Source of the DNA: Pseudomonas sp. B21-015
Lineage (GTDB): Bacteria; Pseudomonadota; Gammaproteobacteria; Pseudomonadales; Pseudomonadaceae
Reading direction: 5' to 3'
DNA: 64,000 nucleotides
Assembly (NCBI RefSeq): GCF_024749285.1
Contig: NZ_CP087196.1
Span: 4,030,001 to 4,094,000, forward strand
Position numbers and translations under genes: made by a program. This document shows positions 36,724 through 44,362 of the stretch, piece by piece (positions within the stretch are counted from its first letter, which is position 1; every line of letters starts with the position of its first letter). The notes under the pieces were generated by a model that saw nothing but the letters and a program-made list of their open reading frames with translations, was not told where the DNA came from and searched no databases.

Positions 36724-37236
36724 TCAGCGTAAAATTTCCCGTACGTAGGATTGACAGCCCTTCAATGCAATCAGTCCGCGATCGCCGGCATCGGTGATTC
36801 CGATAATTCGTTGAGCATGCGCCGGGTCAAGTCGGGCGCGTACGGTTGCATGATCCAGGCCGCCGGCGCCGGTGGTTTTTGACACGTTACAGGCACCGGC
36901 TGAATCCGCATCGAGGAGGACTGACAGCCGCAGATCAGCAGTGGCAAGGCGATCGCGCAGGCGAGCCTGGTCTTTTTGTGCATTGGTCAAAACCTCATGG
37001 TGAGTTTGATCGCTGGCCGCTAGGCGCTGCTCGAGCGCCAGGCGCTTGTCCTGATCGGCACGCACTTGGGCGGTGGCCGCGCTGCTGATGGCGGTCAGAT
37101 CGTCCTTGTGCAGGCCAGCCTGTTCAGCCAACCGCTTGCCGTAGCGCCAGTCCTGGACCTTCCAAACCCCGCCGGCCGTCAGCAGCAATAGCGTCAGTAC
37201 GCCTACAAGCGCCAATTTCAGCGCCGCGGGATTCAT
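36724..37236 (-). CDS. i-spanin (Rz-like lysis protein)
   Basis: 170-aa inner-membrane spanin subunit. It has one N-terminal membrane helix (LALVGVLTLLLLTAGGVW), then a long periplasmic helix rich in Ala/Gln/Arg/Asp (DDLTAISSAATAQVRADQDKRLALEQRL). The ATG at 37236 overlaps the end of the endolysin gene by 4 bp. The outer-membrane partner is encoded inside this gene in another frame. Together they fuse the two membranes at the end of lysis. Confidence 0.82.
   Translation of the reverse strand: MNPAALKLALVGVLTLLLLTAGGVWKVQDWRYGKRLAEQAGLHKDDLTAISSAATAQVRADQDKRLALEQRLAASDQTHHEVLTNAQKDQARLRDRLATADLRLSVLLDADSAGACNVSKTTGAGGLDHATVRARLDPAHAQRIIGITDAGDRGLIALKGCQSYVREILR
36771..36983 (-). CDS. o-spanin (Rz1-like lipoprotein) nested inside Rz
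   Basis: 70-aa lipoprotein fully embedded in the i-spanin gene in a different frame. It has a signal with the lipobox LLICGC, so Cys20 would be lipidated, then a short Pro-rich mature part (QPVPVTCQKPPAPAAW). This nested layout is that of lambda Rz/Rz1. Confidence 0.82.
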   Translation of the reverse strand: MHKKTRLACAIALPLLICGCQSSSMRIQPVPVTCQKPPAPAAWIMQPYAPDLTRRMLNELSESPMPAIAD

Positions 37237-37661
37237 GGCACATCCTTGAAGAAGATGTGGTGGCCGAGCTTGAGTGTCTGTTTCGCTCCCATAGTCCAGG
37301 CCGGAGCCTTCGGCATGGTGGTCGCGTAATAATGAGTGGCCCCGCCGGTAGGATCGGACTCGGTACCGGACATCACCAGGTCGGCAGCCTTCTGCACTTG
37401 GGCGAATTGCCCGGCCGGGATTGGCTTTGCGCCGCTGAGGTAGGCGTAGTTCGGGTCGTTCTTGTTCCAGCAGCTGAACTGGTACGGCTTCTGACACACG
37501 CCGCCATAGCCCTCCCCCCACCATGACTTGGCGCTGCCATCGTTCACACGGTTGCGAATTGTCCAGGCCACGGCGATCTGACCGGCCAGGGTTTCGCCGC
37601 GAGCCTCGCCCCATAGCGTGCGTGCAAGGATGTCGCGGTCTTTCTCGGTTATGGTCATCAT
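37233..37661 (-). CDS. Endolysin, SleB-type cell-wall hydrolase
   Basis: 142-aa peptidoglycan hydrolase of the Hydrolase_2 (SleB) family. LARTLWGEARGE near the N-terminus gives the catalytic Glu; FSCWNKNDPN and GATHYYATTMPKAPAW are further family marks. There is no signal peptide, so it needs a holin to reach the wall. GGAGC precedes the ATG. It leads directly into the spanin pair by a 4-bp overlap. Confidence 0.9.
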   Translation of the reverse strand: MMTITEKDRDILARTLWGEARGETLAGQIAVAWTIRNRVNDGSAKSWWGEGYGGVCQKPYQFSCWNKNDPNYAYLSGAKPIPAGQFAQVQKAADLVMSGTESDPTGGATHYYATTMPKAPAWTMGAKQTLKLGHHIFFKDVP

Positions 37662-37680
37662 TTGCTCCGGGCAAAAAAAT

Positions 37681-37698
37681 GCCCGCTCAATGGCGGGC
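37681..37698 (-). terminator. Terminator between fibre-assembly and lysis genes
   Basis: GCCCGC/GCGGGC stem with a short loop, followed on the minus strand by ATTTTTTTG. Confidence 0.8.
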
Positions 37699-37733
37699 TG
37701 GTTAGATCAGGAGATAGTCTCGGCGTACTGCAA

Positions 37734-38288
37734 CTAGCGAGGCGATGTAGGCCAGGTGATTTCGGCCGGGAACCCCGCCTGCTGCTCGATCCGATTCAGG
37801 GCAACACGGTGGCGTTTCCAGGCTAACAAGGCCGCCTCCTCCACAGGCGTCGCTTCGCCAAGATCTTGTGCATCCTGCAAAGGGGCAATTCGCGTTGCAG
37901 CTTCCCCCAAACGAATGTCCCGCTCGAACAACGCAGTAGCCGCTTGATCCGCCAGCAGCGCCTCCTGATCCAGTTGCCAGCCTCCATCCAGCCAAACGCA
38001 GAATCGATCCGGTGGGGCCTCTGTTGTGTAGCCATCCGGCAACTGACCTAACTGTGACCAAGCGACCTGCGCGCCAGTATCTGTTCGATAAACCGTACTC
38101 CGTAGGTCGGCCGTCTCTAACGGAATGCCATCGACGAGGGCCCAGACGAAGCCAGGCGGACACGAAGGCAAAGTATCTACTAACTCAACCGCGTTATCGG
38201 GTAGCTGTACGCCAACACCTGGCACCACAGGCAAAATGACTGGACCCGAAAGGGCGCCAGCAGAATCCACAAGATAGATAGAACTCAT
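37734..38288 (-). CDS. Tail fibre assembly protein (Tfa-like)
   Basis: 184-aa chaperone for the tail fibre, right behind the fibre gene. The N-terminal half is variable, and the C-terminal half has the family's ALLAWKRHRVALNRIEQQAGFPAEITWPTSP ending in partial form. The ATG at 38288 follows GAGG; a GTG two codons earlier is less likely. It helps the fibre trimerise and can set host range. Confidence 0.85.
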   Translation of the reverse strand: MSSIYLVDSAGALSGPVILPVVPGVGVQLPDNAVELVDTLPSCPPGFVWALVDGIPLETADLRSTVYRTDTGAQVAWSQLGQLPDGYTTEAPPDRFCVWLDGGWQLDQEALLADQAATALFERDIRLGEAATRIAPLQDAQDLGEATPVEEAALLAWKRHRVALNRIEQQAGFPAEITWPTSPR

Positions 38289-38295
38289 AAACACC

Positions 38296-39456
38296 TCAGA
38301 TCAGTTTCAACCGGCTCGGATACGCGATGTTGCGGGGACGTGTTTCAGCGCCGCCGTAAAGCTCGGAACCAGGCAGACCAGAAGTATCGGAGCGGTTGCC
38401 CCGGGCAATTTTCCCCGAACCAAAAGCCGTCGGGTTGCTTGGAGAGTCGATGTTGTGGCCGTGCGCCCGAATCAAATCGGTTTGCCAGGAGCCCGCAGCA
38501 CGGCCCGAATCAACGCTTCTGCCTTCATCAAGTGACCGGACAAACTCGCCACGCATTTCTGGTACTCGGAAAGTCAGCGCGCCATCACCTGAAGTCCAAG
38601 CGCCCTCCATCCCCACGCGAGCTGCTTCAGTGGTCAACATCCCCGACTGCTGCGCGTGATCCCATGCCCACGGCCAGTCGGCACGGTTGTAAATCAAACC
38701 GTTATGCCCGACCCAGCCTCCGGGAGAAAACGCCGTCGTCGTCTCGAACACCACGCGCCCCATGGGCGTACTGTCCTGTCGTGCAACAGGCCACCAGTTA
38801 CCTGCTGCATCGCTGCGTAACTTCCACCAGTCACCCGCCCCCATCAGCACAAAAAAGGAATATCCCGTAGGTGAGAGATGGGTATGGAATTTGATTTTGT
38901 CTGCACCGGCGGCTGCGACCATCAATCGATTCCCGCCGTTATCGACGCGTCGGATAATCACTTCTCGGATGCCAAGTGCAGCATTCGACGCGGGCAAGGT
39001 AATGGTCGTAGCACCGGCCGTACTATCAACCAAAACAAGACCAAGCTCGTTGGCCGCCAATACCTTGGAGACAGCGGTGGAAACCACTACCGGGTTATTC
39101 AGGGCAATCTTTGAAATTGCTTGACGGACGCGCAGCGCCGTCATGATCTTGGCATTGTCAGCCCCGCCCTCTGCTTCCTGTTGAGACGCGAGCGGTGCTT
39201 TGCCCGCAACTACTTCCGTAGCCTCTGGCACAGCGGCGCCGATAATGGAACTGATCGCCTGCTGTAACTGAGTGGTATCACCTTCGTCCGGAACCAGACC
39301 AGCCCCCTCAATCACATTGAGAACTTCAAGCGTCACCGAATTGCCCCACACTGCCGGAATCAGAGAGCCCGGCGTCCCGCCCAACGGGTCTTCATCTACA
39401 AACTTGCCATCCACCAACCCAACACTGGGCACACTTTTAGGAAAATCCACGTTCAA
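38296..39456 (-). CDS. Tail fibre protein with collar-type tip
   Basis: 386-aa receptor-binding fibre. The N-terminal part (MNVDFPKSVPSVGLVDGKFVDE) should attach to the baseplate. A long linker follows, then a tail-collar-like domain with WDHAQQSGMLTTE, LTFRVPEMRGEFVRSLDEGR and the end RPRNIAYPSRLKLI, which is typical of such fibres. It follows gp48 by 6 bp in the late operon. Confidence 0.87.
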   Translation of the reverse strand: MNVDFPKSVPSVGLVDGKFVDEDPLGGTPGSLIPAVWGNSVTLEVLNVIEGAGLVPDEGDTTQLQQAISSIIGAAVPEATEVVAGKAPLASQQEAEGGADNAKIMTALRVRQAISKIALNNPVVVSTAVSKVLAANELGLVLVDSTAGATTITLPASNAALGIREVIIRRVDNGGNRLMVAAAGADKIKFHTHLSPTGYSFFVLMGAGDWWKLRSDAAGNWWPVARQDSTPMGRVVFETTTAFSPGGWVGHNGLIYNRADWPWAWDHAQQSGMLTTEAARVGMEGAWTSGDGALTFRVPEMRGEFVRSLDEGRSVDSGRAAGSWQTDLIRAHGHNIDSPSNPTAFGSGKIARGNRSDTSGLPGSELYGGAETRPRNIAYPSRLKLI

Positions 39457-39461
39457 ACCCC

Positions 39462-40061
39462 TCAGTCATAATTGATGTGCACGACGGTGTGCGCCGGCGC
39501 TGGCCGGCGGATTGAGCATTCCAGCGGGTCGCCCGGGTTTGTGCCGAAACGCTCCCCCCAGTAGCTGACGCCGAAGCGTCTGCCCTGCCGCTGCCGACCA
39601 CCGGTGTTCAGCGTCCACATGAACTGCGCATACCAGGTACCGAAATGCGCCGAGCCAAACCGAGAACGCCCCATACGGGGCGCTCGATGTTCAGTGATGG
39701 TGGCGTTCGGGTAGCCCTGGCTCACGGCTATCTCGATGAAATACGCACGACTCTGGCCACCGACTTCAACCAGACGCCGACGCACCGCCAGGCGTCGATC
39801 CTCAAAGGCTGGATTCGGCCCAAGACAAGGATCTGGCAGATTCATCAGCACCTCCCAGTCGGGCACCAGCTCGCTGACACCGGAGGGATCCATTTCATTC
39901 AGAAGATCCACAGCGCGGGCATCGAGGCGCGAGAACTCTACGGAGACGCCCGACAACACAAGGTCGATTTCAGGTACCAGTTCCGGGTCCCAGGCCGGGC
40001 CAGCGGGCAGTAACCCGCGCAGTTGCCGGCGGTACTGATCTGCGGTTCGCGCTACAGCCAT
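39462..40061 (-). CDS. Baseplate protein, Mu gp48 / YmfQ (DUF2313) family
   Basis: 199-aa baseplate wedge protein. Family features are RQLRGLLPAGPAW at the N-terminus, LLNEMDPSGVSELVPDWE in the middle, and a C-terminal region of variable aromatic/Gly residues. Its start overlaps the end of the gp47-like gene by 10 bp, which fits the Mu order gp47-gp48-fibre. Confidence 0.85.
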   Translation of the reverse strand: MAVARTADQYRRQLRGLLPAGPAWDPELVPEIDLVLSGVSVEFSRLDARAVDLLNEMDPSGVSELVPDWEVLMNLPDPCLGPNPAFEDRRLAVRRRLVEVGGQSRAYFIEIAVSQGYPNATITEHRAPRMGRSRFGSAHFGTWYAQFMWTLNTGGRQRQGRRFGVSYWGERFGTNPGDPLECSIRRPAPAHTVVHINYD

Positions 40062-41089
40062 GTGATACCCCCAAAGGTCAGCAGCTGATTGGCCGCAGCG
40101 GGAACGTCGGCAGACGGCACGGTCAATGAGTGATCGGTTTCGCCGGCGGCGCCGCTGATGGCTTCGCGGATATGGCTGATCAGCAGCTTGTCACCCAGAC
40201 CGGCCTCCCGCTCATGAAGATCGATCAGGTTCGCCTGAATCGCCGCGCGCACCGCGCTGGTGTCTGGTACGGGGTGAACGCTGTATGGAACCGGCACTTT
40301 CACAGGAGGCAGCACGTACAGTTCAGCGGTGACCGGCCTGAGCGGTTCGATGTAGTCCTTCACTTCCGCCAGCTGCACCGGATTGGGCACCGGCTCCGGA
40401 TCGTCATCGCGCATAACGAACAACCCCACGGTGCCCGGCCCCATATAGTTGCCTCGACACCATGCGCGGGTGACGCCTGGCACCTCCAGCGCCCAGGTTT
40501 CATAGTCGTCAGCGGAGCCGCCGTGCGGAATCACACGGTAGGAACGGATCACCCGTGCACGCAATGACTCGAGGCTTTCCGTGGCGATACCTCCAGTGAT
40601 GCCTGGGGCAATGACAGTGAATGCGTTGGTCACCCCGGGCACCGGCTGCACCAGCGTCAGCCCCAACCCCGCATCAGCGTTGCCCAGCGCGCCAGCGTCG
40701 ACCGCTGCAATCGTCGCCGTATTGAGCCCCGCCACCGTGGTGACACTTGCTTTCACTCGATACATGCGCCCATCACCGGCCTGCAAAACAACATCCTGAT
40801 CAAGCACCGCTCCAGCGGCAGCGGTGAAACTGACTCCGCCCTCGGCGGATTGCGCCGGCTTGCGCGGTTGATTCAGCCGAAGCGTGGCGATCCGCTCCAA
40901 CGTTTCTTCGTCGGCCTTGTCGGGCAGGACCTGATCGGCGATCCAGTCGAGGTAGCCGTACAGACCATAGGCCGCACCGCTGAGCGTGCGGGCCAGCACC
41001 TGGGCGTCCGATCGCCGAAGCGAATCGCCGGCGAGATCGCTCTGGGTTCGGTTGATCAGCACCGGCAGTGAAGGCGTTTCAAACGGCAT
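40052..41089 (-). CDS. Baseplate J-like protein (Mu gp47)
   Basis: 345-aa baseplate wedge component of contractile tails. Clear family words are LARTLSGAAYGLYGYLDWIADQ, a beta-rich middle (VTNAFTVIAPGITGG), ESLRARV, HGGSADDYETWALEVPGVTRAWC and a C-terminal LPPVKVPVPYSV. The first 11 bp overlap the gp46-like gene. Confidence 0.92.
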   Translation of the reverse strand: MPFETPSLPVLINRTQSDLAGDSLRRSDAQVLARTLSGAAYGLYGYLDWIADQVLPDKADEETLERIATLRLNQPRKPAQSAEGGVSFTAAAGAVLDQDVVLQAGDGRMYRVKASVTTVAGLNTATIAAVDAGALGNADAGLGLTLVQPVPGVTNAFTVIAPGITGGIATESLESLRARVIRSYRVIPHGGSADDYETWALEVPGVTRAWCRGNYMGPGTVGLFVMRDDDPEPVPNPVQLAEVKDYIEPLRPVTAELYVLPPVKVPVPYSVHPVPDTSAVRAAIQANLIDLHEREAGLGDKLLISHIREAISGAAGETDHSLTVPSADVPAAANQLLTFGGITWL

Positions 41090-41477
41090 AGATCACCTGC
41101 CAGGAAGAGATGGGTTTGATTTCCACCCGGGCACCGCCGGGCACGGTCAGGATGACGCTCAGGTTCAGCCGGTTGATGTCGCGCTTCTCGCTGCTGATTT
41201 CGATGTCGATCACGTGGCCGTCATCGAGCAACCAGCGCAGCGCCTCGGTGGCGTAGAACTCGGCGTCACGTTGCGTGGCGTCCGTCAGCTTTACCCGGCG
41301 CAGCAACCAGAGGCGTGAACCAATGCGGTCGTCGGCAATGACCGGGTAACTGTCGCCCCACCATCCGAACAGTTCGTCATCGTCCACCGGATCATCCGTG
41401 GCAGCGCGACGCCAGGTAAACAGGCTGATCAATACCGCCCGGGTCAGGGCAGCTTCACGGGTTTGCGAGATGATCAT
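41079..41477 (-). CDS. Mu gp46-family baseplate protein
   Basis: 132-aa protein with the gp46 pattern. GWWGDSYPVIADDRIGSRLWLLRR is near residues 38-62 and DAEFYATEALRWLLDDG later. It is the gp25-like wedge piece of the Mu-type baseplate, tightly packed between gp45- and gp47-like genes with overlaps on both sides. Confidence 0.9.
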   Translation of the reverse strand: MIISQTREAALTRAVLISLFTWRRAATDDPVDDDELFGWWGDSYPVIADDRIGSRLWLLRRVKLTDATQRDAEFYATEALRWLLDDGHVIDIEISSEKRDINRLNLSVILTVPGGARVEIKPISSWQVIYAV

Positions 41478-41983
41478 CAGGCCTCCATAGCGGGAGGCCC
41501 GCTGTTGCTCGGCCCAGCCAGCACGCCGGTATGCACGTGTTCAATCTGGCTGATGCCACCGGCCACCTGGTCGCCTTCCGAAACGATCTGCCCAGTCTGG
41601 GTGATCAGCGGCGTGTCAAAGTTCACGGCGGTGGTGGCCTTGATGTTCAGCGTCTGGGTTTCGATGTCGATGATCCGCCCGCGCTTGAAGTGCACCTTGT
41701 CACCTTCATCGGTGTAGATGGCAACCTCGCCCGGCTTCAGTTCCTTTATCCGGTACCGGCGATCAGCGGCGACCAGCACCACCGCGTGTGACCGGTCGCC
41801 GCCGAGGAACATCGTCAGCACCTCGGCACCAGGCAACGGGTTACTGGTGATGCCGTAGGGTTCGAAATGCTCGGCGCCGTCCTTCAGTTCACCGGCGGTC
41901 AGCTTGACCTGCAGCGTTTGCATCATCTTGCCGGCAGCCGCCAGCACCACGGTGCCGCGGGCCATCATGCTTTTCAGGCTCAT
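41477..41983 (-). CDS. Baseplate spike protein V (Mu gp45)
   Basis: 168-aa central spike protein. An OB-like N-terminal domain (MMQTLQVKLTAGELKDG, EHFEPYGITSNPLPGAEVLTMFLGGDRSHAVVLV) is followed by a beta-helix stretch (DKVHFKRGRIIDIETQTLNIKA) and a C-terminal VHTG end that may bind metal at the tip. It overlaps the hub gene by 4 bp. Confidence 0.9.
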   Translation of the reverse strand: MSLKSMMARGTVVLAAAGKMMQTLQVKLTAGELKDGAEHFEPYGITSNPLPGAEVLTMFLGGDRSHAVVLVAADRRYRIKELKPGEVAIYTDEGDKVHFKRGRIIDIETQTLNIKATTAVNFDTPLITQTGQIVSEGDQVAGGISQIEHVHTGVLAGPSNSGPPAMEA

Positions 41984-43095
41984 TTTTTGGGCTCGTAGTC
42001 TGCGGGGATGAGGTATTCGAAGTTGTCGCCCTTGCCGCCCTTCTTCAGCTTGCGGTTCTTGTGCGGGTCATGCGGTTCAGGCTCGAAGCCATCCGGCGGG
42101 CCGACCTCCAGCTTGGTGATCATGCCGTTCTCAGCGAGGGTGTACGTAATCCGGGCAATGAGCATCATTCGGTCGAAGCCGATGATGGGATCGATGACCC
42201 GCACCAGGGCGTTGTGCCGCCAGAGCGCGCCGTTGGACTGTCGCCAGCCCTGCACGGTGTAGGTCGTGGTGAGCGCCTTGCCCATCCGGGTTCCGCGCTC
42301 CCAGTTGGCCCGGGCTTGGGCCAGTTCGTTCGTCATCTGCCCGGATTCCTGGATGATCATCACCCGCTTGCGCGTGGCGCGCGGATCGGTAACCACCGCT
42401 GAAACCTCGGCCGCCTGCTCACCGAACTCTTCGTCCGTGCCACTCTTCTGGCCCAGCACCCGGTATTCGGAAAACACCGCCGAGAAATCCAGCGGCGCAT
42501 CACCGGTCAGGATGTTCTTGCCCACCTCCAACGCATCGAAGGCGTGCACCTCGCTGCCCGGTTTGGCCAGCACAGCCATACCTCGTGCATCGTCCGTAGA
42601 GAACACCCGAAATAACGTCAGCAAGCGGTCGATGGATTCGAAGACAGTTTCGCCGGGCTCGAGCGTGTGATCCGACAGCTTTGCCCCTTCCGGGATCTCG
42701 CTGCGCACCTTGATTCCATAGGGCGCCGCCAGAGCGCTGACAATTGCCAGCACGCTCTGATTGTTCCACTGCCCGGGATTGTTGATCGCGGCGCAGTCCA
42801 CGAGGTCGGCCGTTAAAGATCGACCACTGATGCTTCTGCTGACCTGCTGGTGGTCGTAGCTAATGGGCGGAGCGAATACCCACCCGGTCAGCACCAGTTC
42901 ATCACCGATACGAACTTGGCACTTCGCGCCCTCCCTGATTGGGATCGCAACGTCCTGCCCCGGCCACTTCCGGGTGATACTCAGATTGAAGGATCGGGCT
43001 TGATCCTCAAGCCCCGCGGTGATCTCTACGGTTTTCCAGCCGTAGTAATCCAGACCGTCAACCGTAAGGGTGACGGTGTTTTGGTCTTCAACCAT
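41980..43095 (-). CDS. Baseplate hub protein (Mu gp44 / gpP family)
   Basis: 371-aa hub protein forming the tail tip above the spike. It has the typical beginning VTLTVDGLDYYGWKTVEITAGLEDQARSF, then DLVDCAAINNPGQW and a GYDE-free late region rich in Lys. The ATG lies 3 bp after the gp43-like stop. Order and length agree with Mu P. Confidence 0.88.
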   Translation of the reverse strand: MVEDQNTVTLTVDGLDYYGWKTVEITAGLEDQARSFNLSITRKWPGQDVAIPIREGAKCQVRIGDELVLTGWVFAPPISYDHQQVSRSISGRSLTADLVDCAAINNPGQWNNQSVLAIVSALAAPYGIKVRSEIPEGAKLSDHTLEPGETVFESIDRLLTLFRVFSTDDARGMAVLAKPGSEVHAFDALEVGKNILTGDAPLDFSAVFSEYRVLGQKSGTDEEFGEQAAEVSAVVTDPRATRKRVMIIQESGQMTNELAQARANWERGTRMGKALTTTYTVQGWRQSNGALWRHNALVRVIDPIIGFDRMMLIARITYTLAENGMITKLEVGPPDGFEPEPHDPHKNRKLKKGGKGDNFEYLIPADYEPKK

Positions 43096-43098
43096 ATG

Positions 43099-44358
43099 CT
43101 ACCTCTGGGCGATCTTGATCGGCCGCGCGGGGACAAAGCCCGGGTGCCGCAGGCGATTGCGCTGCACCACCTCGGATTCGCGGGTGGCATCGCCGAAGCG
43201 GCGGTAAGCCAGCACTAAGGCCGAAAGCGTTTCGGGCGGGGTGAAATCCATCAGCCGCACGCCGGACTCTGCGACGGCGGTCAGGTGCTTCACCAGGGTC
43301 TGGCGAAGCGTGTTGAGCACCATGTAGTGACCGGGATCCGCCTTCAGTGACGCCTCGAAGATGGCTTCATTGAGGCTGTCGCGCAGCTGTATCACGTCGT
43401 CAGCCACTGGCACCTCCGGCCGCACCAGCGGTTGGATAGCCTGCTGTTCTACAGACGGAGCGGTGACCGAGGAAATCGGCTGAGACACGATCGGCATTTC
43501 ACTGATGATCAACGCGACCTGCACCAGAAGCGCGTCTTGCACCAGGTTGGCCGTAGCCTGCGAGGCCGCCGCAGCATCAACGCCGCCGGCCTGACTGACG
43601 GTGTTGATGCTGGACACCGCTTCAGTCTGTTGCGTCGCGGTGGTCACCGTGTTGCGATAGGTCGAACCAGAGTCGTCGCCCAGATAGTCCTGCACCGAAA
43701 ACTCGCTGAAGTAGCTGGAGAACAGCGACGACAGAGAATCTGGCGCGTTCATCAGCGACTGGACGAAGCCGGTCAGATTGGTGAACACGCCGACAATCGA
43801 TGAAAACTGTTGCTGGATCACCGTGTATACGCCCGACAGGCTGTTGCGTAGCCGAGCCAGACCCAGACGGGCCTGATCCACTTTCACCATCGCCGCCTTG
43901 TACCGGGCCAGCGCCGAGTCCAGCAGACTGTCGGAGGCTTTCACCACCTGCTGCTGGCTGTTGACCTTGGCGGTCGGAAACTTCAACGGGGTGTCCGGAT
44001 AGAAGGTCACCGAGAAGCTGACCATCCCCCCCTGCTGGAAGTCGTGGGTCATGTCGCCTTCGCCGGCCTTGACCTGCATGCGGCCGAGCCAGGGATGAAC
44101 CAACTCCCCAGCGCCTGGGGTTTGAATCGCCTCAAGGAACTTGTCACGCCGCTCGAAGCAATCATCCCCAATGATCCAGCACGTCAGCCGATGCACCTGA
44201 GACTGCTTGCCCAATTGCTCGAAGAACGGTTCGTCACGCTGCGGGAATTCGTGCAGCTGACCCTTCATGCCGATCGGTACCGATGCCTGGGGAATCAAAA
44301 AGCTGATCCCCCGGAACGAGGCCGGCAGCAAATCATCACGCCATGTTCTGTCAGCCAT
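43099..44358 (-). CDS. DNA-circulation N-domain protein (Mu gp43 / N family)
   Basis: 419-aa baseplate-linked protein. The family start WRDDLLPASFRGISFLIPQ is clear, followed by FPQRDEPFFEQLGKQSQV and the GDMTHDFQQGGMVSFSVTFYPD stretch. Despite the domain name, these proteins act in tail assembly next to the tape measure. The gene follows the tape-measure stop after 4 bp. Confidence 0.9.
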   Translation of the reverse strand: MADRTWRDDLLPASFRGISFLIPQASVPIGMKGQLHEFPQRDEPFFEQLGKQSQVHRLTCWIIGDDCFERRDKFLEAIQTPGAGELVHPWLGRMQVKAGEGDMTHDFQQGGMVSFSVTFYPDTPLKFPTAKVNSQQQVVKASDSLLDSALARYKAAMVKVDQARLGLARLRNSLSGVYTVIQQQFSSIVGVFTNLTGFVQSLMNAPDSLSSLFSSYFSEFSVQDYLGDDSGSTYRNTVTTATQQTEAVSSINTVSQAGGVDAAAASQATANLVQDALLVQVALIISEMPIVSQPISSVTAPSVEQQAIQPLVRPEVPVADDVIQLRDSLNEAIFEASLKADPGHYMVLNTLRQTLVKHLTAVAESGVRLMDFTPPETLSALVLAYRRFGDATRESEVVQRNRLRHPGFVPARPIKIAQR

Positions 44359-44362
44359 GTGC

